A stretch of DNA of 64,000 nt, taken from assembly GCF_004001045.1 (NCBI RefSeq), contig NZ_BIMK01000009.1, positions 62,001-126,000 of the forward strand, given 5' to 3'. The DNA is from Paenibacillus chibensis (GTDB lineage Bacteria > Bacillota > Bacilli > Paenibacillales > Paenibacillaceae). How positions within the stretch are numbered: position 1 is the stretch's first letter; every line of letters begins with the position of its first letter. The translations under genes were made by a program, and so were the position numbers. Below are positions 43,438-52,076 of this stretch, piece by piece. The notes beneath the pieces are model-generated. The model was given only the letters and a program-made list of their open reading frames with translations. It had not been told where the DNA came from and made no database searches.

Positions 43438-44427
43438 TCAGTCCCGCACCGGCCGGCCATTCTTCGTATCGAGGGGCTTTAACAGCTTTTCGATGTGCTC
43501 CCTATGGCTTTCCAAAAATGGCGGAAGTGCAAGCGACTCACCCAATGTGCGGATATCCTCGTCCGTATCGAAGCCTGGACCGTCGGTTGCAAGCTCATAC
43601 AAAATACCGTTCGGTTCTCTAAAATACAAGGATCGGAAATAAAAGCGGTCCACGAATCCCGAATTTTGCAGTCCCGCATCGTTGATCCGTTCAATCCACT
43701 GCCGCAGCTCTTCTTCATTGTCAACACGGAAAGCGACATGATGCACACTTCCGCGCCACGGCCGTTCTACTGGAATGTCCGCTCTTTCTTCGACATGAAT
43801 TTCCGCTCCGGTTCCCCCTTCTCCCGTTTCGAGTACGAGAATGTCCGGTTGTCCCTCAATGGTTGAAGGATATTGTCCCTTATGCCGGAAGCCCAGCACA
43901 CGGACAAGCACTTCTATCGAAGGTGCTGCTTCTCTCACCGTAATTTTCACCGGACCCAAACCAACAATGCCATGCTCCGCAGGAAGCGTACTTATTTCCC
44001 AAGGTATACCGCCAGGAACACCCTCATTCATTTCATCCGATACCAGAATGAGCCGCTGCTGCTCAAAATCCCTGAATGCAAGTGTTGCGCGTCCTGCCCG
44101 TTCCGTGATCGGCTCATGATCAACACCTTGCTCCTCAAAGCGCCGCTTCCAGTATTTCAGGCTGTCGTCAGTCGGAACCCGTAGCGATACGGAAGATATG
44201 CTGTTCGTTCCTTCGTAATTCCGCGCAAGCATCGGAATTTCAAAAAAGGTCAGATCCGTGCCGGGATTCCCTTTTTCATCCGCATAAAACAGATGATACA
44301 TCGAAGGTTCATCCTGGTTTACCGTCTTCTTGACCAGTCTCATGCCAAGCACCTTGGTATAAAAATCGAAATTGCGCGGTGCATCTGTCGTTAATGCCGA
44401 AACATGGTGTATGCCTTTCAGCTCCAT
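43438..44427 (-). CDS. Ring-cleaving dioxygenase (MhqO-like)
   Basis: A 329-residue protein with two VOC modules: GIHHVSALTTDAPRNFDFYTKVLG at the N-terminus, and VHHVAFRV with FREPNGILYELATDGPGF in the second half, giving the His/His/Glu metal site. In B. subtilis, MhqO/MhqA-type enzymes open hydroquinone or catechol rings in quinone stress. The start MELKGIHH has AAGGAGG 8 nt upstream. It is monocistronic, with no MhqR-type regulator next to it. Confidence 0.88.
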   Translation of the reverse strand: MELKGIHHVSALTTDAPRNFDFYTKVLGMRLVKKTVNQDEPSMYHLFYADEKGNPGTDLTFFEIPMLARNYEGTNSISSVSLRVPTDDSLKYWKRRFEEQGVDHEPITERAGRATLAFRDFEQQRLILVSDEMNEGVPGGIPWEISTLPAEHGIVGLGPVKITVREAAPSIEVLVRVLGFRHKGQYPSTIEGQPDILVLETGEGGTGAEIHVEERADIPVERPWRGSVHHVAFRVDNEEELRQWIERINDAGLQNSGFVDRFYFRSLYFREPNGILYELATDGPGFDTDEDIRTLGESLALPPFLESHREHIEKLLKPLDTKNGRPVRD

Positions 44428-44654
44428 TCCAGAAGCCTCCTTCATGATCGTAATATGAACTACTGGTTCGCGATTAAGAATGTCCGCTCATTTTAACATG
44501 ATTGCCACGTAAATGAAATCAAGCGCAAACCGCCTGACAAACACACAAGCCTCCGCAGAGGCTTGATTCTCATGGTTTTCTAATGATCCCTGCTTCCGTT
44601 CGCGTTATGATGAAGTGAAACTCCAGGAATGACAATGGAAAGAAGGAAACGTAA

Positions 44655-45296
44655 ATGCTGCATCAAATCATGGATTTCATCTCATCAATTGCTCAATCTC
44701 TCGTTGATAAGCTCGGCATTGCAGGGATTTTCGCGGGAATGGTGCTGGAAAGCGCATGTATTCCCCTGCCCAGTGAGGTGATTATGCTAACAGGCGGTTT
44801 TTTCGTGCATCAGGGTAAATTCCCGTTATGGGAAGTCGTCGTTGCAGGCACCGCAGGGAATATTCTGGGATCGATCATAACGTTCTGGGCCGGTGCCAAG
44901 GGCGCCCGCTCATTGCTTGATAACTATGGAAAATACGTGCTGATCAACCGCAAGCATATGGAACAAGCGGAGAGATGGTTCTCCAAATACGGTGAACGTA
45001 CCGCGCTTATTTCCAGGGTACTGCCGTTTGTCCGGACGTTCATTTCCTTACCTGCAGGTATTTCCGGAATGAGCTTTCCCAAATTCATCATTTATACGGC
45101 CATCGGCTGCATCCCTTGGAATCTGGGCTTGACGTATGCCGGCTATATGCTTGGGGCAAACTGGTCGAAGGCTGAGCAGTATATCCACCCGGTTACCTAT
45201 GCTATCGCAGCCATCTTGATCGTATGGATCCTCCTGTTCGTATGGAGAGTTCTCCGCAAAAAAATGTCCGGTAAAGCTGTAGACTCTGACAAATGA
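44655..45296 (+). CDS. DedA family membrane protein
   Basis: A 213-residue SNARE_assoc/DedA protein. Signature stretches: IFAGMVLESACIPLPSEVIM, GTAGNILGSIITFWAG, FSKYGERTALISRVLPFVRTFISLPAG and GCIPWNLGLTYAGYMLG. DedA proteins are thought to act as lipid flippases for carriers such as undecaprenyl phosphate or phosphatidylethanolamine. It is convergent with a TVP38 relative across a terminator. Confidence 0.9.
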   Translation: MLHQIMDFISSIAQSLVDKLGIAGIFAGMVLESACIPLPSEVIMLTGGFFVHQGKFPLWEVVVAGTAGNILGSIITFWAGAKGARSLLDNYGKYVLINRKHMEQAERWFSKYGERTALISRVLPFVRTFISLPAGISGMSFPKFIIYTAIGCIPWNLGLTYAGYMLGANWSKAEQYIHPVTYAIAAILIVWILLFVWRVLRKKMSGKAVDSDK

Positions 45297-45350
45297 TAAG
45301 GGAGTCCTGCACACCGGGCTTTATATTCCCACAATAGCCGTCAATACAAA

Positions 45351-45373
45351 AAAACCGCCTTCAAGGCGGTTTT
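45351..45373. terminator. Bidirectional terminator
   Basis: AAAACCGCC and GGCGGTTTT arms with a 5-nt loop lie between the convergent DedA and TVP38 genes. Confidence 0.85.
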
Positions 45374-45386
45374 CGTCTTTTCATAT

Positions 45387-46040
45387 TCAGTTTGCTTTGA
45401 GTGCAGCTTTCGATGTGCGTTTCTTAAGAAACCAGGCCATTCCCGCTAGGAGAAGAAAGATGGCACAGCCGATCAATCCCCACGTCATCGAGCCCTTGCG
45501 AAAACCGGCATAAAGCACGCTCATCGCTACGGTGTGCGGCAAAATGCCGAGGCTCGTCGTCCATATAAAACTCCACATCCCCGCTTTCAAAATGCCTGCC
45601 GCGTAATTCACGAAATGATAAGGAATCAAGGGCACAAATCGTACCAGCAGCAGCCCCTTGTGTTCATGATTCGCAAGCCATTGCTCCATCTTGTGCAAAT
45701 AAGGGTCCATTCGATGATTTAACAATGGTTTGGCGAGCCACCATGTCAGGTAATAGCCCGCGACTGCACCTAATAATCCGCTGATCCATAAGATCAATCC
45801 GCCCGTGATCGGACCGTAGATTTCCAGAATAACCACGGCGATAAATTCACCCGGAATCGGCAGCATGTTCGACAGTGATTGAAATAGGGTGATGACAACC
45901 ATGCCAACGAATCCCCACTGCCGGACTGAAGCGATCATCCGCTGCGCGTCACCGGTATGCAGAAGATAGAGACAATACACAATCATCACAGCAATGCCCA
46001 GCAAACCGAGTATACTCCAATTTCGTTTTGTCATTTTCAT
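45387..46040 (-). CDS. TVP38/TMEM64 family membrane protein
   Basis: A 217-residue member of the same SNARE_assoc superfamily as DedA, with TLFQSLSNMLPIPGEFIAVV, GAVAGYYLTWW, LLLVRFVPLIPYHFVNYAAG and a C-terminal basic tail. Its start codon overlaps the upstream glycosyltransferase stop (ATGA), indicating coupling. A lipid-transport role alongside glycolipid synthesis is an inference from this arrangement. Confidence 0.87.
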   Translation of the reverse strand: MKMTKRNWSILGLLGIAVMIVYCLYLLHTGDAQRMIASVRQWGFVGMVVITLFQSLSNMLPIPGEFIAVVILEIYGPITGGLILWISGLLGAVAGYYLTWWLAKPLLNHRMDPYLHKMEQWLANHEHKGLLLVRFVPLIPYHFVNYAAGILKAGMWSFIWTTSLGILPHTVAMSVLYAGFRKGSMTWGLIGCAIFLLLAGMAWFLKKRTSKAALKAN

Positions 46041-47200
46041 CTTTTCAGTACCTCGGTCGGATATGCCATATGAAGATTTTGTTGATCCAGCGATGATAAA
46101 ATATCTTCAACGATGAGCTCGGCCGCTGCTCCTTTTCTCATACCAGCCATGCGATGTCCCATTCGTTCCTTCGCGCCTGGGAATGAAAGAAAACGGCAAA
46201 TCTGCTCGCCCAGCTCTTTGGCATCGTATGATGTCTTTGCCAATCCATGCTCTGTAAAATAGATGGCATTCTCCCGCTCCTGTCCTCCAAATGGCTTAAA
46301 GATAAAGGCAGGAAGCCCTAGCACCAGCGCCTCGGATAGCGTCACCCCTCCTGCTTTGGTCACGATGCAGCTTGCGGCAGCCATGAGCTTAGGCATGTGC
46401 TCGACATATCCGTAGATATGCACATGCGGGTGATCGGGAAATAATGAATTCAGTTTATGAGCCAATTTATCATGGCGCCCGCAAACGAGATCCATCTCGC
46501 AATCCCCCTGCTCCAGCAGGATGTGAACCAGCTCGGTGATATGATGAAAGACCGTGAATGATCCGGCCATAATCAGAACTCGCTCGCTGCACGCTTTGTC
46601 CTTCTCATGGACTGGCGGCGAAGCGGCTGAAGTTTCATAGAACGCGGGCCGTACCGGAATTCCGGTCACATGTATATGTTCCGCTTGCGTTTCCCGGTAA
46701 CTGATCAGTTCATTTTTCAAATCCTCCGTGGCCACGTAATACTTGGCCGTATCGGGATGAATCCAGCGTGAATGAAGCGTGTAATCCGTAATGACCGTAA
46801 ATGCGGGAATCGAATATTCTTTCCCCATCTCGGTGACCGCGCCAAAAGGAAAGGTATTGATAATCGCGTCGGGCCGGGACTGTTTAATCAACTCCTGTAT
46901 TTTTCTTCTGCCAATCGTGTTCAGATATCGCTGTACCGACCCTGCCGGGTTGTAATCCCGGGTCGCGTAATAGCTCCAGCCATAGTAGTCAAATCCGAAT
47001 TGGGATGATACGGTGCTCATTTGATACAGTTTTGTGGATACCGAATGTAAGATCGGATGTGCTTCCTTCATCAAATCGACGATTTGTACATGGTGGACTT
47101 GATGTGAGCGGAAGCTGTGCTCCAAGGCGCGGGATACTTGCAAGTGCCCTTCTCCATAACCGGCTGTCAATATCAAAATACGCTGACGACGGATGTACAC
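46037..47200 (-). CDS. MGDG synthase/UgtP-like processive glycolipid glycosyltransferase
   Basis: A 387-residue GT28-type enzyme: N-terminal ILILTAGYGEGHLQVSRAL (MGDG_synth) and a C-terminal UDP-sugar site (AAASCIVTKAGGVTLSEAL, FGGQERENA). Such enzymes glucosylate diacylglycerol to make the anchor of lipoteichoic acid. GTG is used as start because AAAGGAGG lies 7 nt upstream; the longer frame's 43 extra residues lack family features. It overlaps the TVP38 gene by four bases. A putative LTA synthase gene lies upstream. Confidence 0.87.
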   Translation of the reverse strand: MYIRRQRILILTAGYGEGHLQVSRALEHSFRSHQVHHVQIVDLMKEAHPILHSVSTKLYQMSTVSSQFGFDYYGWSYYATRDYNPAGSVQRYLNTIGRRKIQELIKQSRPDAIINTFPFGAVTEMGKEYSIPAFTVITDYTLHSRWIHPDTAKYYVATEDLKNELISYRETQAEHIHVTGIPVRPAFYETSAASPPVHEKDKACSERVLIMAGSFTVFHHITELVHILLEQGDCEMDLVCGRHDKLAHKLNSLFPDHPHVHIYGYVEHMPKLMAAASCIVTKAGGVTLSEALVLGLPAFIFKPFGGQERENAIYFTEHGLAKTSYDAKELGEQICRFLSFPGAKERMGHRMAGMRKGAAAELIVEDILSSLDQQNLHMAYPTEVLKR

Positions 47201-47383
47201 AAGAATCCCTCCTTTGAACTCAACTGAATGATCTATTTCCAGTATAGATTCCGTACATGAGAATTCTATTAAAAACCTATGCTTTCCCAAGGGATGATAT
47301 GGACAACTTTGTAAAATATCCGTCTCCATTGTCGCGTATGAAATACGATTTTACACTTGGCTATCTTTATTATTACAAAAAAA

Positions 47384-47403
47384 ACCCGCCTGATTCGGCG
47401 GGT
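47384..47403 (-). terminator. Terminator of the LTA synthase-like gene
   Basis: ACCCGCC and GGCGGGT arms with a 6-nt loop, followed by a T8 run on the minus strand. Confidence 0.8.
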
Positions 47404-47409
47404 CATGCA

Positions 47410-49221
47410 TCAAAATAACAGGTCTTTCGAATAATTTTCTCCCTCGAGCATATCGTATTCCACTAATCTGTAATCATTCAGCAGTGCTTTTTGTTCGGCA
47501 GTCAGCTGCGTCAACACGCCTGAGGAACCGATCCGCACATTTTTGCTGAGACCGGGAATTTCGGATTTAACTTGTTCAAGCAGTCTATAATAAGGAGGAA
47601 GCTTTTGCCCACTCATCTGGAAAATGGTCGGCCCGATGAACGCAGGGCTGTGCGTACCCACGGACTGTTTGCCGATATCGAAGTTCGCCAGGTACATCAG
47701 CTTGGTTTCATGCTTCAATCTCGGATTGGCATCCCACCCTGCTTGCGTATAAATGCCCGCGGACAGCGCTGGCAGATGATCTCCCCAGAAAACGACGATG
47801 GTCGGGCGCTGGATCGTCTTCAGCTGTTCGCTTAAATAAGCGAGAGCCTCATCGGTTAATTTGGTGTCATGCACATAGGTTTCGAGCTCATCTTTAAATT
47901 CCGGCTTTACTCCATCGACCGTTATCGTATTGGTTCCATTCAGACCTTTGGTGAACGGAAAATGATTTTGCATCGTAACCAGGTGAAGGAAGGTTGGCTT
48001 GTCCGATTTTTTTAATTCGCTGACCGCTTCCTCAACGGCAAACTTGTCCGATATATAACCGCTCGGCGTAAAACGTTCGGCGTCCTTCAAATCCTTTTCA
48101 CTCGTAAATTGATCAAAGCCCAGGATCGGATATACCCGATTGCGGTTATAGAACGTATCATCAAACGGGTGCAGCGCTTTGGTTTCATAGCCTCTCGCTT
48201 TAAGAATGCTGACGATAGAGGGCAGTGACGACATTTTTACGATTCTTTGCTGATAAGGGATCGACCCGTCCTGCAAAAAATACATGGACATGCCGGTCAA
48301 GGCTTCAAACTCTACGTTCGCCGTATTCCCTCCAAACTCCGGTGAAAGCAAAAATCCGGACGGTGTCGAGTTTTGCTCCTGATGAATGAATTTCAGCGGG
48401 TCTTCACTGAAGGTATAGCCCGGCAGGCGTGTCGGATCGAAAAAGGCTTCATCCATCATATACATGATGTTCGGCTGCTCTGCTGGCGCATTCGCATTCA
48501 TATTCGTATCGTCAGGCAGCGCGCTGTATTTTTGGGCGATGGCCTCGATGGCCGACCGACTATAGCCGTCAGGCTTTTCCATCAGCTTTTGCTTCAAATT
48601 GCCTGCGAAGGCATAGACAAAACCGTTTTGGGTGTAATTCACCTTTTGATTCCATGGAATATTTTGATACTTCATGGAGATGGCTAGAGCGGTTTGACCT
48701 CCAACCATTTGGAAAAAGCCAAAAATGACCGCTGCGGATACAATGATCATCAGGAACCGCAAAGGCAGCTGAATTCTGATTTTCGGCAGCTTGTACACCA
48801 CATAGACCAAGAGCGCAATCAGGATTACCGCCGCGATCACGGCGTAGGGCGAAATCATGCCCTTCGTGATTTTACTCAATTCCTGCGCATTTTTGACCTG
48901 CCGTAAATCCCAGGGAAATAAAGGTTCCCCCGTCGTCCCCAATTTTTTGTAATTGGCTACGGCAATGACAAAACAAACGAGGGACGCGATCAAAGCACCC
49001 GTATACACATTGGGCAGCAGCGCGCTGCAAACAAGCAGGACAAAAAAGAAGAACAAGCTTCCGGAAATATAAAGCCAATAATATTGCGATATCCAATGAA
49101 AAACGCTGCCAAAATTTCGTAAGGAAGCGGCCTGCATAATGAAATTCAGCACGAAACCGCCAAACAGCAGCAGCAGTACAAGAGCCCCCATACGCTTAGA
49201 CGGCATAAACAAACGAAGCAC
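47410..49221 (-). CDS. LTA synthase family (sulfatase-like) membrane protein
   Basis: A 603-residue protein with five N-terminal membrane segments (about 10-175) and an extracellular sulfatase-type domain: MYMMDEAFFDPT (metal Glu), PEFGGNTANVEFEAL with probable nucleophile Thr300, and VVFWGDHLPALS (metal Asp/His). LTA synthases transfer glycerol-phosphate from phosphatidylglycerol onto glycolipid. It belongs to the branch with the EFGGNT motif, so the substrate could differ. GTG is used as start with AGAGGA upstream. It sits next to a glycolipid synthase gene, supporting a wall-polymer role. Confidence 0.87.
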   Translation of the reverse strand: MLRLFMPSKRMGALVLLLLFGGFVLNFIMQAASLRNFGSVFHWISQYYWLYISGSLFFFFVLLVCSALLPNVYTGALIASLVCFVIAVANYKKLGTTGEPLFPWDLRQVKNAQELSKITKGMISPYAVIAAVILIALLVYVVYKLPKIRIQLPLRFLMIIVSAAVIFGFFQMVGGQTALAISMKYQNIPWNQKVNYTQNGFVYAFAGNLKQKLMEKPDGYSRSAIEAIAQKYSALPDDTNMNANAPAEQPNIMYMMDEAFFDPTRLPGYTFSEDPLKFIHQEQNSTPSGFLLSPEFGGNTANVEFEALTGMSMYFLQDGSIPYQQRIVKMSSLPSIVSILKARGYETKALHPFDDTFYNRNRVYPILGFDQFTSEKDLKDAERFTPSGYISDKFAVEEAVSELKKSDKPTFLHLVTMQNHFPFTKGLNGTNTITVDGVKPEFKDELETYVHDTKLTDEALAYLSEQLKTIQRPTIVVFWGDHLPALSAGIYTQAGWDANPRLKHETKLMYLANFDIGKQSVGTHSPAFIGPTIFQMSGQKLPPYYRLLEQVKSEIPGLSKNVRIGSSGVLTQLTAEQKALLNDYRLVEYDMLEGENYSKDLLF

Positions 49222-49351
49222 GAGTATCCTCTCCCATCTTTTCCATACAAAATGAACTCATTCCGTTAGCTCAATTCATATAGGCGAACAGTATACGACA
49301 ACAATCTTAAAATGACATTAAAAAACGATAGACAGGAAAATAAAAGCATAT

Positions 49352-49390
49352 AAAAGGTTGACCTTCATTTTCATGAAGAATCAACCTTTT
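49352..49390 (-). terminator. Long hairpin after the YjcZ-like gene
   Basis: AAAAGGTTGA and TCAACCTTTT outer arms with an inner CTTCAT/ATGAAG stem. It lies downstream of the small gene on the minus strand. Confidence 0.65.
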
Positions 49391-49441
49391 AAGGTTATAG
49401 CATATATTCTCATTTTCGTAAACATTTGAGACCTTCATCGA

Positions 49442-49549
49442 CTAATATACTCTACCGCCAAAACAACCGGAAGCGAGGATGATTACCAATAGAATAAACA
49501 GCACCAAGATTGCACCAGGGTTGCGAAATGCTCCACCTACCTCAGACAT
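49442..49549 (-). CDS. YjcZ-like small sporulation-type membrane protein
   Basis: A 35-residue peptide (MSEVGGAFRNPGAILVLFIL...) with a Gly-rich head, one hydrophobic helix (AILVLFILLVIILASG) and a short CFGG tail, similar in layout to the YjcZ family of small spore-associated proteins. AGGAGG lies 9 nt upstream of this ATG (another ATG two codons earlier is too close). A CATAGAATA element upstream resembles a late mother-cell (SigK) -10 box. The family call is by resemblance. Confidence 0.6.
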   Translation of the reverse strand: MSEVGGAFRNPGAILVLFILLVIILASGCFGGRVY

Positions 49550-49879
49550 CGCCATGCACCTCCTATTAACGATTTCACGTTATTCTATGAACGGATGCGT
49601 GCGGATGATTGGCCGAATTTACGAGGTTAATCAACCAAAATTACGCAAATTCATATAAAATGCATCCATCACACAGCTTCATTTGTACGCTATATCATAG
49701 ACCAGGAAGGTTATAAAAAAACGTCTATCGACGTACCTTCAAAGAAGACAGACTGCGATTAGCTAAAGTTTTTCTTGCGATTATAGAATGGTTCAGCTTT
49801 GCTGAAATTTATAAATTCTTTAATCTTAAAAAAAGATATCCCGCTGCCTAAACGGCGGAATATCTTCTTATGCATTTCC
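49550..49879. other. 330-bp intergenic stretch
   Basis: It holds the upstream region of the YjcZ-like gene, including a SigK-like -10 (CATAGAATA, minus strand 49589-49581, no convincing -35 AC at 16-17 nt), then AT-rich sequence, and the terminator of the SLH gene at its far end. A 63-codon frame here has no ribosome binding site and looks spurious. I see no other gene. Confidence 0.5.
49832..49866 (-). terminator. Terminator of the SLH-domain gene
   Basis: A mostly paired stem from AAGATAT to ATATCTT with GC-rich inner pairs (CCGC/GCGG), followed by TTTTTTT on the minus strand. Confidence 0.7.
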
Positions 49880-50542
49880 TTACTTGATTGCTTTGTCCTT
49901 GTGGCTTTCAACGAATTGAACCGCATCGAACACCATTGCTGCCGCTTCATCCCGTTTCATGACATGCTGAGGATTGAAGTTCTGGTTCTCGTCCAGCGAG
50001 GTAATCTTGTAGATCAGCGAACGCTGTATGGTTCCTTGATATGGAGGCGTAATGTCCTGCTCATCATGGATCTGGATAAAGATTTTAATCAGCGGGTACT
50101 CTCCGGTTTTCTCCAGCGCCTGAACCAAAAGATGCGTGAACTGCTCCTTCGTCATCGGCTTCTGAGGATCGATATCCGCCGGGATATCCAGGCCATTGTA
50201 ATGTCCGTTGATGAACGCCTGCGCGAACCAGGCATCATTCCTGATGTTACTGAACAAGGCTTTAGCTTCCGGCGCTTTATTGAAATCGATGCTGGCCAAG
50301 CTGAGCTGCATCGAGTCCACGATCATCTGGATTCCCTGCGCATACGTCAGTACGGCTTGCGGTTTGAATTCCTGCTGGTTCATGCCATGCAGAATTCCTT
50401 TATTCTGTAAAGCTTCAATCTGCGTCTTGTACGCGGACGTCGTCAAATCTTTGAAGGAATCTGCTGCGAACGTGTGCTTGGGATACAGCATGGTCGAAGA
50501 TAACAACGCGGCCATCATAGCTATACCTATCCATTTCTTCAT
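49880..50542 (-). CDS. Secreted SLH-domain protein
   Basis: A 220-residue protein with a signal peptide (MKKWIGIAMMAALLSSTMLY, cut near TFA-ADS) and about three S-layer homology-like repeats (FKDLTTSAYKTQIEALQNKGILHGM, FSNIRNDAWFAQAFINGHYNGL, SLIYKITSLDENQNFNPQHVMKRDEAAAMVF). SLH modules bind pyruvylated secondary wall polymer. No further domain is attached, so it may be a stand-alone wall-binding protein. AAGGGG precedes ATG. Confidence 0.82.
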   Translation of the reverse strand: MKKWIGIAMMAALLSSTMLYPKHTFAADSFKDLTTSAYKTQIEALQNKGILHGMNQQEFKPQAVLTYAQGIQMIVDSMQLSLASIDFNKAPEAKALFSNIRNDAWFAQAFINGHYNGLDIPADIDPQKPMTKEQFTHLLVQALEKTGEYPLIKIFIQIHDEQDITPPYQGTIQRSLIYKITSLDENQNFNPQHVMKRDEAAAMVFDAVQFVESHKDKAIK

Positions 50543-50666
50543 GGTTACCGCCCCTTTTTGTTACTATTTTCATTTGATATCTTTGACGGGGGCCCATCAA
50601 GAAAAGTTGCAAGCGTAACGCCTAATTTGACGCGCTTAAAGGTATGGCTTCCAGCAAAGTAACGCG

Positions 50667-51368
50667 TCAGGCGTGCGGCGTGGCGGCTTTTCGCTTCATG
50701 CTTCGAATCCGCTTCTTCGTCTCCGGGTCGACGCGATAGGATTCCGCAATCTTTTGCAGCGCCTTGTTGTACGTAAAATCATCTATGCGCGCAGATTGAA
50801 GATATGCGAGGGTCGGATCAGGCAGCTTGATATAACAGATCGACAGCGCCCAAGCCGCTGCCATTTTGACATAATAGCCTTCATGATCGATCGAATCGAT
50901 GGCGAATAGAACCCGGTCGATATATGGGTCATGGACGAAATAATTCAGCAGCATGACGAGGCCAAACCGGATCTCATATTCCTTGTCGGACATCCAGTAA
51001 GGCTGCAGAAACTCCCATACCCGATCCTGCTCTTTTTTGGCGAACTTCAGCCCTGTACAAAAGCTGTCGCAGACCGACCAGTTATCGATTTTAGGCACAA
51101 AATCGGCCACGAATTGCAGCTTCTCTTCAACATCCGCTCGAATGTATCCAATTAACATGCCCTGCAGCATGATTTCTTCAAAATAATCACTGGGCGCTTC
51201 CCGTAAATACCCCCGCCAGTCTCCTGACGCGATCTTCTTGGCAAGCTTGCGAAGTTCAGGCAACCGGACGCCAATTATATTGGATATGTTCGGAATGAGC
51301 GCCGACGAGAACTTCCGGTACTCCTCGTCTGCCAATACAAGCAATTCCTCGCGAATATTAAAATCCAT
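50667..51368 (-). CDS. DNA alkylation repair protein, AlkD-like
   Basis: A 233-residue all-helical HEAT-like repeat protein: GVRLPELRKLAKKIASGDW, DNWSVCDSFCTGLK (the W/D active-site region), YWMSDKEYEIRFGLVMLLNYFV and ESYRVDPETKKRIRSMKRK. AlkD excises N3- and N7-alkylpurines. It is the last gene of the Ada operon, 54 nt after an AlkA-type glycosylase. AAGGAG lies 8 nt before ATG. Confidence 0.88.
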   Translation of the reverse strand: MDFNIREELLVLADEEYRKFSSALIPNISNIIGVRLPELRKLAKKIASGDWRGYLREAPSDYFEEIMLQGMLIGYIRADVEEKLQFVADFVPKIDNWSVCDSFCTGLKFAKKEQDRVWEFLQPYWMSDKEYEIRFGLVMLLNYFVHDPYIDRVLFAIDSIDHEGYYVKMAAAWALSICYIKLPDPTLAYLQSARIDDFTYNKALQKIAESYRVDPETKKRIRSMKRKAATPHA

Positions 51369-51422
51369 AAGTCATTCTCCTTACCTGATTAGCTTGCGGA
51401 ACGATCGATCCCGGGACAAGCT

Positions 51423-52031
51423 CTATCCATTCGAAATTTCCCAAAGATAAATCGAAGCAACCGAGCCGAAAGGCGAATAGCGTTGCTTATAATAGTCGAA
51501 TTGCTTTTTGCTCAAACTGTCCATGCCGTACAGCTTCATCATCCCGCGCCGGATGGCGATGTCCCCCCAACTGACGATGTCAGGCCGCTGCAGTGAATGC
51601 AGCAATAGCATTTCGGCCGTCCAACGCCCGATTCCCTCGAAAGAGGTCAGCCGCTCAATGACGATTTCATCAGGCAGCAGCCGGAGATCATCCAATTCGA
51701 TCTCATGGTTTGTGATGCGCTGAGCGATGCGGTGAATGCACTGCGCCTTTTTCATCGTTATGCCGCAGGTTTGAATCATATCTGGCGTGCTAGCCGCTAC
51801 GTCTGCAGGCGTGATGACATCCAGAACATTCTGCAGGCGGATCCACGCTGAACGGGCAGCCTTGACGGAAATCACCTGTCCGATCACCGCATAAATCAAC
51901 GCTTCGAACAAATCCGGCATGACAGCACGTTCGATTTTACCGATGTGGCCGATCGCTTCACCCAGAACCGCATCCGCCTGAATCAAACCGTTTATTTCCA
52001 CATCACCGTATTGAAAAAAGGAAGATTCCAT
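51423..52031 (-). CDS. alkA: DNA-3-methyladenine glycosylase II, AlkA-type
   Basis: A 202-residue HhH-GPD glycosylase: FEALIYAVIGQVISVKAARS, helix-hairpin-helix LTSFEGIGRWTAEMLLLHSL, and catalytic Asp in VSWGDIAIRRGM. It removes alkylated bases during adaptive response. It lacks AlkA's N-terminal domain, giving the short form seen in Bacilli. It is the fourth gene of the ada operon. The ribosome binding site is weak, suggesting coupling to the upstream gene. Confidence 0.87.
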   Translation of the reverse strand: MESSFFQYGDVEINGLIQADAVLGEAIGHIGKIERAVMPDLFEALIYAVIGQVISVKAARSAWIRLQNVLDVITPADVAASTPDMIQTCGITMKKAQCIHRIAQRITNHEIELDDLRLLPDEIVIERLTSFEGIGRWTAEMLLLHSLQRPDIVSWGDIAIRRGMMKLYGMDSLSKKQFDYYKQRYSPFGSVASIYLWEISNG

Positions 52032-52076
52032 ATCCGCTGATTCCCGCCGCCTTTCCTGCTTCGTCTTGCCTCCTAA

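Noticed and set aside
47201..47329. 43-residue N-terminal extension of the glycolipid glycosyltransferase
   Set aside because: GTG at 47200 has AAAGGAGG 7 nt upstream and begins the conserved MGDG_synth domain; the extension has no family similarity.
50611..50674. Inverted repeat around the end of the AlkD gene (TGACGCG / CGCGTCA)
   Set aside because: It overlaps the stop codon and has no T-tract. The long loop makes a functional terminator doubtful, so it was not listed as one.
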